A stretch of 48,923 bases of DNA from DASRVA01 sp050732935 (GTDB lineage: Bacteria > Gemmatimonadota > Gemmatimonadetes > JACCXV01 > JAHWKZ01), in assembly GCA_050732935.1 (NCBI GenBank), contig JBOHRW010000094.1, forward strand, positions 1-48,923. Direction: 5' to 3'. The notes below the pieces were generated by a model. The model had not been told where the DNA came from. It saw only the letters and a list, made by a program, of their open reading frames with translations, and made no database searches. How positions within the stretch are numbered: the stretch's first letter is position 1; each line of letters begins with the position of its first letter. Both the position numbers and the translations under genes were made by a program. Below, piece by piece: positions 8,512 through 16,400 of this stretch.

Positions 8512-8541
8512 GACGGGGCGCGCCTCGAGACGCGCCCCGTC
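8512..8541 (+). terminator. Hairpin between the TonB receptor and trehalase genes
   Basis: An 11-bp perfect GC-rich stem (8512-8522 with 8531-8541) with an 8-nt loop follows the receptor stop by 25 nt. No T-run follows, so it is not a canonical intrinsic terminator. It may attenuate transcription or protect the 3' end of the receptor mRNA. Confidence 0.5.
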
Positions 8542-8562
8542 TCCGTTGTGGAGCAGGTGCCC

Positions 8563-10248
8563 ATGATCCTCCGCCTCCGGGCGCCCGTCTGGCGGCTCGC
8601 GGCCGCGGTCGTTCTCGCGCTTGGATGCCAGACCGGCGCGCAGGTACGGGACTCCATCCCCATCCGGGATGTCGCGAGCCCCGCCCGTTACTACCCCGCG
8701 CGCGACCTCGGCCCCCTCTTCCACGACGTCCAGCTGTCCGGGATCTTCCCGGACTCGAAGACGTTCGCCGACGCCCGTCCGCTTCGGCCTCCGGCCGAGA
8801 TCGTCGCCCGCTACGCCGCGCTGCGCGACTCTGCGGGTTTCAGCCTCCGGACTTTCGTGGACCGGCACTTCGAGCTCCCTCAGCCGGTCGGCGGGGATTT
8901 TCGGGCGGATACCTCGCGGTCCATGGAGGAGCACATCCGGTCGCTCTGGCCCGTGCTCACCCGGGCGGCCAACAGCACCGGCGCTCACTCGTCTTTGATC
9001 CCGTTGCCCAACCCGTACGTGGTCCCCGGCGGCCGCTTCCGCGAGGTGTACTACTGGGACTCGTACTTCACGATGCTCGGGCTCGTCGAGAGCGGCCGGA
9101 CGGACCTCGTGAAGAGCATGCTCGACAACTTTGCCCATCTGGTGCGGACCATCGGCCACATCCCGAACGGCAACCGGACGTATTACCTCAGTCGCAGCCA
9201 GCCGCCGTTCTTTGCTGAGATGGTCGGTCTCTACGCGCAAGCGACCGACACCACGCGGGCCTTGCGCTATCTCGACGCGCTCGAGACCGAGCACGGATTC
9301 TGGATGGACGGCGCCGAGGGCCTGGAGCCGGGGGAAGCGCACCGGCGCGTCGTGAAGCTGCGGGACGGCTCCGTACTCAATCGGTACTGGGACGACCGCC
9401 CCGAACCCAGACCCGAGTCCTACCGGGAGGATTATCGCCTGGGGCAGACACTCCCCGAGGAGCGGCGCACGGCCCTCTATCGGAAAGTAAGAGCCACCGC
9501 GGAGAGCGGCTGGGACTTCTCGAGCCGCTGGATGCGCGACCCGTCGGACCTCCGGACCCTGGAGACGACGGAGATGATTCCGGTAGACCTCAACAGCCTC
9601 CTCTATCACGCCGAGCGGACGATCGCCGCATTCCGGGCGTTCCGTGGGGATCCCGGAGACGGGGAAGTCGCCGAGCGGTTCGCCCTCTCGGCCGAGCGCC
9701 GGCGCCGGGCCCTTCTGGCTGCCGCGTTTGATCCGGACAGCGGCTTCTTCTACGACGTCCGCTGGCGGAGCGGCGAACGCGTGACCGACCGGCCCACCCT
9801 GGCCGCGGCCGCCGTTCTCTACTTCGGGCTCGCCACCCCCGAGCAGGGCCGCGCGGTCGCCGCCCGGCTGGAGCGCGACTTCCTGAAGCCCGGCGGGTTC
9901 GTCACGACGCTCGTGGCTTCGGGGCAGCAGTGGGATGCGCCCAACGGCTGGGCTCCTCTCCAGTGGCTGGCGATCCAGGGGGTTCGCCGCTACGGCCGAT
10001 GGGAGCTCGCCGTTACCGCCCGTGATCGCTGGCTCGAACTGAACCGCCGCGTCTACCGCGCGACCGGCAGGATGATGGAGAAGTACGACGTCGTCGATCT
10101 CGACCGCCCGGCGGGCGGCGGCGAGTATCCGACGCAGGACGGGTTCGGGTGGACGAACGGAGTGGCGCTGGCGTTGTTGGCGGAGGAGTGCTCCGCTGTC
10201 GGTCACGAGAATCAAGCGGAGCCTGGGACGGTGAGGGCCTCCCCTTAG
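8563..10248 (+). CDS. treA: Alpha,alpha-trehalase, GH37, predicted lipoprotein
   Basis: About 561 residues. It hydrolyses trehalose to two glucose molecules. Both family signatures are present: PGGRFREVYYWDSY and QWDAPNGWAP. The catalytic acid and base of the E. coli enzyme match Asp in SGWDFSSRW and Glu in GGGEYPTQDGFGWTNG. The N-terminus is a hydrophobic signal with a lipobox-like LALGC, so the enzyme is probably periplasmic and membrane-anchored. ATG 8563 is preferred because GGAG lies 9 nt upstream; GTG 8548 or 8557 are alternatives. It follows the TonB receptor on the same strand. Confidence 0.93.
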   Translation: MILRLRAPVWRLAAAVVLALGCQTGAQVRDSIPIRDVASPARYYPARDLGPLFHDVQLSGIFPDSKTFADARPLRPPAEIVARYAALRDSAGFSLRTFVDRHFELPQPVGGDFRADTSRSMEEHIRSLWPVLTRAANSTGAHSSLIPLPNPYVVPGGRFREVYYWDSYFTMLGLVESGRTDLVKSMLDNFAHLVRTIGHIPNGNRTYYLSRSQPPFFAEMVGLYAQATDTTRALRYLDALETEHGFWMDGAEGLEPGEAHRRVVKLRDGSVLNRYWDDRPEPRPESYREDYRLGQTLPEERRTALYRKVRATAESGWDFSSRWMRDPSDLRTLETTEMIPVDLNSLLYHAERTIAAFRAFRGDPGDGEVAERFALSAERRRRALLAAAFDPDSGFFYDVRWRSGERVTDRPTLAAAAVLYFGLATPEQGRAVAARLERDFLKPGGFVTTLVASGQQWDAPNGWAPLQWLAIQGVRRYGRWELAVTARDRWLELNRRVYRATGRMMEKYDVVDLDRPAGGGEYPTQDGFGWTNGVALALLAEECSAVGHENQAEPGTVRASP

Positions 10249-10293
10249 CCAAAAGAAACACCGAGACTTTGGCGCTCTTGGGGAGGACCTGGC

Positions 10294-10359
10294 ATGACCC
10301 ATTCATCCGTTCGCGATCGCGGGGCAGCTCCTCGCCCGCATGATTCATCGTGGACCTGA
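10294..10359 (+). other. 21-codon mini-ORF resembling the N-terminus of the downstream radical SAM gene
   Basis: ATG at 10294 is preceded by GGGGAGG at 7 nt and reads MTHSSVRDRGAAPRPHDSS, ending at TGA 10357-10359. It closely parallels the start of the next gene (MTHPSIHGRGAAHNPPN). It is either a remnant of a partial duplication of the gene's 5' end or, less likely, a leader peptide. The rest of the 10249-10504 gap shows nothing else I can support apart from a weak promoter candidate. Confidence 0.35.
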
Positions 10360-10446
10360 TCTCCCGAAGCGTTCCTCGCAATAGTCGCGGATCGCATGCA
10401 CCGTGAAGGGGGACTCCAGTACCCCTTTGGCGTCATAGGGTCGTCC

Positions 10447-10475
10447 TTGACTTCTCCCGAAAATTAACCGAATAT
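10447..10475 (+). promoter_or_regulatory. Possible promoter of the intein-containing radical SAM gene
   Basis: TTGACT at 10447-10452 is followed after 17 nt by GAATAT (10470-10475) in a locally AT-rich stretch, about 30 nt upstream of the start codon. The -35 is good and the -10 is weak; an overlapping TATAGT at 10473 would need a 20-nt spacer. Confidence 0.35.
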
Positions 10476-10504
10476 AGTGGTCCGGCACAATCAGGGGATG
10501 AGCC

Positions 10505-12616
10505 ATGACCCATCCATCCATCCACGGCCGCGGGGCGGCCCACAATCCGCCCAACCGCTTCGACCCGATCTCGGTCGAGCGGGAGGAGTGGACCCACGCC
10601 GAGGACCCCGCTCCGGCCACGCACTTCTACCGCGATGCTTCCCGCTCGATCATTGCCACCAACGACAGCCCGGACGTCGGGTTCGACGCGAGCGTGAATC
10701 CGTACAGAGGATGCGAGCATGGATGCGTATGGTGCTGCTCTGGCGAAACCCCGGTCCTCATGGCGGACGGCACCAATCGATTACTGGCCGACCTGACCGC
10801 AGGTGATGAGATCTTCGGCACGGTTCGTCAAGGATGGTATCGGCGGTATGTCAAGACCAGAGTACTCGCGCATTGGGAAACAACTAAGCCCGCATACCTG
10901 GTCACGCTCGAGAACGGCACCGAGGTCGTGGCTAGCGGGGATCACCGCTTTCTGACCCTTCGCGGATGGAAGTTCGTCACCGATACAGAACAGGGCCGGA
11001 TGCGGAGGCCGCATCTTACAACCAATGACAACCTTCTCGGTTTCGGCGGTCTGGTTGGCAACCGCAGCATATCGTCTGAATATCGACGCGGATACTTGTG
11101 TGGAATGATTCGCGGTGATGCTCATCTAGCGCACTCAAAGTACAAAGGATCTAGCGGCCGACTTTGGAACCGGTTCTACTTTCGCCTTGCGCTTGTCGAT
11201 ACGTGCGGGGTGGATCGCTCGGATATCTTCCTTCAGCACTTTGGTATCAAGACCAAACGATTCATCTTCAAGAACTCGAATGGCGTAAAGCGGGAGATGA
11301 CCGCAATCGCGGCGCAGAATCGATGTGCAGTAGAAGCGATCATGAAACTGATTTCGTGGCCCTCAGGCCCCTCAGCGGATTGGTCCACCGGCTTCCTTGC
11401 CGGGATCTTTGATGCCGAGGGAAACTACAGCGGCGGAATTCTTCGTATTGCCAATACGGATCCCACTAGCATCGACATGATCTCCAAGTCGATGCTTCGC
11501 CTCGGCTTCGACGCCGCACTTGAGCGGGTCACAAGGGGTCGAGGTAGGCCGGTCATGTACGTCCGCCTCCGCGGCGGCCTGAAGGAGCACCTCCGCTTCT
11601 TCCACACGGTCGACCCCGCCATTCTGAGAAAGCGGAACATCGAGGGCCAGGCCCTGAAGAGTCAGGCCAAGCTGCGCGTTGTCTCGATCGAGCCGATCGG
11701 GAAGCGGACCCTCTTCGATATTACGACGGGAACGGGCGATTTCATCGCGAATGGCATCGTATCACACAACTGCTACGCCCGCCCCACCCACGAGTTCTTC
11801 GGCCTCTCCGCGGGGCTCGACTTCGAGACCAAGATCTTCGTGAAGGAGGACGCGCCCGAGCTCCTGCGGCAGCACCTCTCCTCCCCCAAGTGGGAGCCCA
11901 AGGCCCTCGCCATGAGCGGGGTCACCGACCCTTACCAGCCGGTCGAGCGGCGTCTGGGGATCACCAGGCGCTGCCTGGAAGTCCTGGAAGAGTTCCGGAA
12001 CCCCGTCGTGATCATCACCAAGAACCACCTGGTCACGCGCGACATCGACCTGCTGCAGCGCCTGGCCTTGCACGACGCGGCGATGGTCAACCTCTCGATC
12101 ACGACGCTCAGGCGGAGCCTCCAGCGGGTGATGGAGCCGAGGACCTCGATCCCCGAGAAACGCCTCGAGGCGATCCGGAAGCTCTCGGGTGCGGGCATCC
12201 CGGTCGGCGTCCTGGTCGCTCCGGTCATCCCGGGCCTCACCGATCACGAGATGCCGAAGATCCTGGAGCGGGCGGCCGAGGCGGGGGCGGTGCGCGCGGG
12301 CTGGGTCATGCTCCGCCTCCCGCACGCGGTGAAGGACGTGTTCGAGGACTGGCTGGGGCGCCACTTCCCCGATAGGAAAGCGAAGGTCCTGAACCGGCTC
12401 ATGAGCCTCCGCGGCGGCCGGCTCAACGATCCGCGCTTCGGCTCACGGATGCGGGGAGAGGGCCCCTTCGCCGAGCAGGTGCGGCAGGTGTTCGAGGTGT
12501 CGTGCCGGAAGGCGGGGCTGAACCGCGTGTCGCTCGAGCTTTCGACGGCGGCCTTCCGGCGACCTGAGGCGCCGGAGATCGGGAAGCCCGAGGGCGCTCA
12601 GCTGACGCTCCTCTGA
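10505..12616 (+). CDS. PA0069-family radical SAM protein interrupted by an intein
   Basis: 703 residues, of which 77-422 are an intein; the spliced product would be about 357 residues, normal for the PA0069/Rv2578c-type family. The radical SAM [4Fe-4S] motif is CX3CX2C: Cys70, Cys74 and, after splicing, Cys423 (NPYRGCEHGCVW joined to CYARPTHEF). Downstream family features include LDFETKIFVKEDAP, MSGVTDPYQPVERRLGITR and the VVIITKNHLVTRD strand. The family is related to DNA-photoproduct-lyase-like radical SAM proteins and its substrate is unknown. ATG 10505 has AGGGG about 9 nt upstream. The gene is monocistronic and converges with the hydrolase gene. Confidence 0.95.
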   Translation: MTHPSIHGRGAAHNPPNRFDPISVEREEWTHAEDPAPATHFYRDASRSIIATNDSPDVGFDASVNPYRGCEHGCVWCCSGETPVLMADGTNRLLADLTAGDEIFGTVRQGWYRRYVKTRVLAHWETTKPAYLVTLENGTEVVASGDHRFLTLRGWKFVTDTEQGRMRRPHLTTNDNLLGFGGLVGNRSISSEYRRGYLCGMIRGDAHLAHSKYKGSSGRLWNRFYFRLALVDTCGVDRSDIFLQHFGIKTKRFIFKNSNGVKREMTAIAAQNRCAVEAIMKLISWPSGPSADWSTGFLAGIFDAEGNYSGGILRIANTDPTSIDMISKSMLRLGFDAALERVTRGRGRPVMYVRLRGGLKEHLRFFHTVDPAILRKRNIEGQALKSQAKLRVVSIEPIGKRTLFDITTGTGDFIANGIVSHNCYARPTHEFFGLSAGLDFETKIFVKEDAPELLRQHLSSPKWEPKALAMSGVTDPYQPVERRLGITRRCLEVLEEFRNPVVIITKNHLVTRDIDLLQRLALHDAAMVNLSITTLRRSLQRVMEPRTSIPEKRLEAIRKLSGAGIPVGVLVAPVIPGLTDHEMPKILERAAEAGAVRAGWVMLRLPHAVKDVFEDWLGRHFPDRKAKVLNRLMSLRGGRLNDPRFGSRMRGEGPFAEQVRQVFEVSCRKAGLNRVSLELSTAAFRRPEAPEIGKPEGAQLTLL
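10733..11770 (+). mobile_element. Intein with LAGLIDADG homing endonuclease domain
   Basis: 346 residues (1038 nt, in frame). The splicing blocks are visible. Block A starts at Cys77 with CCSGETPVL. A block-B-like VASGDHRF carries the conserved His. The C-terminal block GDFIANGIVSHN ends in His-Asn, and Cys423 is the +1 nucleophile. Two LAGLIDADG-type motifs lie between: YLCGMIRGDA (197-206) and LAGIFDAEG (298-306), the second with an intact acidic residue. The insert is lower in GC than the exteins (about 53% in 11041-11100 by hand count), as expected for a mobile element. Both splicing and endonuclease parts look intact. Confidence 0.95.
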
Positions 12617-12646
12617 CCCTCCGCGCCGGTCATGCCGACGGGCCGG

Positions 12647-13462
12647 TCATGCCGACCGGAAGAACTCCGTAATCAGACGGGCGTACTCCTCCGGATGGCT
12701 GAGCTGGGGGACGTGGCCCGCCGCCGCGATCGTCGCCTGCCTCCACCCCGGCAGCGCCCTCCCGATCGCGTCCAGGGGCCGGACCCGAAAGCCCGGGCTC
12801 TGGTCGCCCCGGGTCAGAAGCGCAGGGTGGGGGAAGTCGCGAAGCGCCGCGGGATCGATCCGGAAGCTTCCCTGATCGCCGATCTCGTCGGTAAAGGTGG
12901 GCGCGTTCTGGACCATCGAGCTCCGGATCTCGGGCGTCAGAACGTTCTCCCAGCTCCCCGGGCCCAGCGCCACCTCCTCGACGAAGAGCTTCGCCGCGCG
13001 CTCGTGATCGCCGGACTCGATGATCCCGACGACCGTGGCCAGGTGCTCGCCGACGGCGTCCATCTCCTCTTTCATGTCGGGATCATCCGCCAGCAGCCCG
13101 AACAGCGGCGGCTCGTGCACCGAGAGCGCACGAAAGAGCTCGGGACGGCGGGCCGCAAGGAAGAGGGCGATCGAGCCGCCGAAGGAATTGCCGACGACGT
13201 AAGCGGGGGCGATGTCGAGCGATTCGATCAGCCCGGCCAGGTCCTCGCCGTCCTCGAAGGCGCTACCGCTTCCGGGATCTCCCTCGCTCCGGCCGTGCCC
13301 CCGCCGGTCGTAGGACACGACCTCGAAGGACGACTCCAGGAGGGGAATAAGCGCGCTCCAGCTTCGCTGGTCCACCCACGAGCCGTGGACGAGGACGAGC
13401 CGCTCCCCGGACCCCGTTCGCTCGTAATGGAGGCTTGCGTTCCCGACCTCGACCGCAGGCAC
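12647..13462 (-). CDS. Alpha/beta hydrolase
   Basis: A 271-residue single-domain alpha/beta hydrolase. The oxyanion region is LVHGSW (24-29), the nucleophile elbow is GNSFGG with Ser93, an acid candidate is the Asp in TRGDQSPG, and the catalytic His is His250 (AAGHVPQLSHP). The YDRRGHGRSE segment is typical of esterases, haloperoxidase-like enzymes and related lactonases. The start is GTG 13462, only 5 nt after the stop of the helicase gene, so the two are co-transcribed and probably translationally coupled. The substrate is unknown. Confidence 0.93.
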   Translation of the reverse strand: MPAVEVGNASLHYERTGSGERLVLVHGSWVDQRSWSALIPLLESSFEVVSYDRRGHGRSEGDPGSGSAFEDGEDLAGLIESLDIAPAYVVGNSFGGSIALFLAARRPELFRALSVHEPPLFGLLADDPDMKEEMDAVGEHLATVVGIIESGDHERAAKLFVEEVALGPGSWENVLTPEIRSSMVQNAPTFTDEIGDQGSFRIDPAALRDFPHPALLTRGDQSPGFRVRPLDAIGRALPGWRQATIAAAGHVPQLSHPEEYARLITEFFRSA

Positions 13463-13467
13463 GCCGT

Positions 13468-16400
13468 TCAGCGTCCGGAGAGCGCCGCTGCGCGCACGAC
13501 CAGCAGCCGCTCGACCTCGCGCCGCTCGGCGTCGCTCGCCGGATCCCGCAACCCGCGGGTCGCCCGACCCTCCTTCGCGGCCACCGGGACGCCGTCCTTG
13601 TAGACGACGCGGTTGCCGGGAAGCGCCGCCACCCGCTCACCAGGAGTCAGGATCCCGGCCAGGTTGAGGGGATCGCCGGCCGAGACGGCGAGGAGCCGCC
13701 CGTCAGGCTGCTTCCGGCGGATGGCGCGGAGTCGCTCGACGGCCTCGGGAAGCGCGAACTGCTCGCCCGCCATCCCCTGGACGAACCGTCCCCCGCGTAC
13801 CTCGCCCCGCATCTCGAGCCGCCACAACGCACGAAGGAGCTCCCGCCAGGGAGCGAGCGGCGCCTCGCGGGCCAGGAGACGTCGCGTCACGACCCCGTAG
13901 CGGGCCAGCAGCTGGCGCGCCAGGCGCTCGACCAGGTCCTCGCGATCCATTCCCGAGGGGGCGCCGGGTCCGGTCTCGGGCCCGCCCTTCCCGGGATCCC
14001 GCAGGAGGGACCACCGCCCGGCGACGGCGGCCCCGGTGTAGCGCGGCTGCCGGCCGGGGCGGGGGACCGGGCGCCGGCGGCGGCGGTGCTCGGGAAGGAG
14101 CAGCGTTCGGAGCGCCTCGACGCCATCCGCCGTCACGAGCCCCCACGCCAGGAGCTCGCCGAGCCCGCGCTCGACCTGAGCCGGGAGAAGCCCGGTTCTG
14201 CGCACGAGATCCTGGAGGAACGCCGGACCGCGCTCACGCATCGACGTCAGCACCAGGCGCGCCTCGTGGCTGAGACGCTCCTCGTCGAGCTGCGGCCACG
14301 GGGCGAGATCCATCCACGCGTCCAGCTCCTCCCGATCGAAGAAGGCGAGCGGCGTGTTACGCACCGGGCCCGTCCGGGGGCGCTCCGGATCCGCGGTCGG
14401 CGAGGGCGGGAGAAGCCGTCCCCAGACCACGTGGCCGCCGAGGCAGACGAGGTCGAGCCAGCCGGGGTCGTAGCCGCCCAGCCGTGCCGGCAGGAGATCC
14501 CGCTCCCACGACACGGCCGGGGCCTCGAACCCCTGGAGCCGGTCCAGCACCGCGAGCAGGCCGCGCGGGCCGTCGGTGGGGGCCGCCGAGCCGATCCCGT
14601 GCCAGGCGAAGAGGAAGCGCATGAAGTCGGCGGGCGCGACCGGCTCGATCTCCGAGCGCAGGCGATCGATCGTGTAGCGGTGGATGCGAGCGAGGAGCCG
14701 GCGGTGGCACCACTCGGGCTCGGCGATCCCCGGCGAGAAACGGCCGCGCAGGATCGTGCCCTCGGTCTCCAGCCGGAGGAGCGCGGCCTGGATCGCACGT
14801 CCGGACAGCCCGAGAGAATCGACGAGCCCGGCTTCGGTGACGGGACCCAGACCCTCGAGCCGTCCGCGAAGGAGTGCGGCCAGCGCCTCGTCGCGATCCC
14901 ACTCGCGCGAGCGAAGGCGGGCGGGGGCGTCGATGGCGGGCTCCAGATGGATCTCGCCGAACGCGGCCTCGACTTCGGGCAGCCGCTCCGCCGCGACCCA
15001 CAAGCCCGGTCCGCCGTCCCCCACCTTCAGACAGGTGACCCGGCCCGTGGCGGCGAGCTCATTCAGGCGCTCCCCCCACGGCTCCGCCTCGGCCTCGGTG
15101 ACGACCCCGAGCCAGCCCACCGCGTCGTGGACCTCGTCCGCGTTCTCGGGCTCGGGCCACGCCTCATCGCGAACCCGCGCGATGGCGTCCGCGTCCAACG
15201 TCCCCAGCTCGTCGGCCGAGCGAAAGTCGAGGCCGCGGCGGGTCTGGACGGCGAGCGTCCGCCGTTCCTCGGCCGGCGCGTCGTCGAGGAAGGCGTACGG
15301 CCGGGCGTTCAGAATCTCGTGCGCCAGGGGCGACGGCTCGGGCACGTCGCGGGCGATCAGCTCCAGCTCGCCAGCGTGGATTCGCTCGAGCAGCGCCTCC
15401 AGGCCATCGACATCCATCGCCTCGACCAGGCAGTCCAGGACCGTCTGGCGGACGATCGGATGCTCCCACGGGATCTCGACGTCGCCCACGACGTGCTCGA
15501 GACAGGCCGCCGCCTGCGGGAAGGCCGCGGCGAGCAGGTCCTCGGCCCGCATCCTGAGGAGCTGGGGGGCGACCTTGCGGCCGTTCTGGCGCTTGAGGAC
15601 GGCCAGCGCGCGCTCCACGTTCCAGCGCCAGCGGGTCTGGAACATGGGCGCCACGAGAAGCGCCTGGACGAGGAGCTCCCGCGCGGTCTCGGGGTTCAGG
15701 TAGCGGAAGACGTCGTCGAGGGGAAAGGAGTGCTGGGGGCCGAGCGAGAGCACGATCGCGTCCTCGTTGGCGGCCGCCTGGAGCTCGAAGTTGAAGGAGC
15801 GACAGAAGCGCTTCCGGAGCGAGAGGCCCCACGCGCGGTTGATCCGCGCCCCGAACGGGGCGTGGACCACGAGCTGCATCCCGCCCGCCTCGTCGAAGAA
15901 GCGCTCGAGGACGAGCGTCGTCTGGGTGGGGACGATGCCGAGCACGCGGCGGGTCGCGTCCAGATACTCGGCGATCTGGCGCGCGGCCGGGCCGGGCAGA
16001 CCGGGGATCTCGCCCACCAGCCACGCCGACGTGGCATCGACGCCGTCGGCCAGCCTTCTCTCGACGTCGGCGCGCAGTCGGCTCACCTCCTCGGAGAGCT
16101 CGGCCGTCCGGCCCGGGGCCTCGCCCAGCCAGAACGGGATCGTCGGTGGTTCGCCGAGGGCGTCGGTGACCCGCACGCGGCCGGTCTCGATCTTGTGGAT
16201 CCTCCACGAAGCGTTGCCGAGCTGGAAGACGTCCCCCGGCATCGACTCGATCGCGAAGTCCTCGTTGATCGTGCCGACAAACGTGCCCTCGGGATCGAGG
16301 ATCACGTCGTAATCGCTGGTGTCGGGGATCGCCCCGCCGGCGGTGACCGCGGCCAGCATCGAGCCGCGGCGCCCGCGCACCACGCCGTTCACCTCGTCGT

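Noticed and set aside
5700..8663. A 987-codon open frame antisense to the TonB receptor gene
   Set aside because: The plus-strand frame has clear plug and barrel motifs. The antisense frame is Val/Glu/Arg-rich with no fold and is a product of GC-rich codon use.
10345..10506. A 53-codon minus-strand frame before the radical SAM gene, including SPFTVHAIRDYCEERF
   Set aside because: It reads somewhat like a real protein end, but I recognise no family, it overlaps the probable promoter and there is no support for a start; at most a relic.
12625..12656. A 15-nt direct repeat (period 17) at the end of the hydrolase gene
   Set aside because: It is a simple tandem slip next to the stop codon between convergent genes, without sign of a site-specific element.
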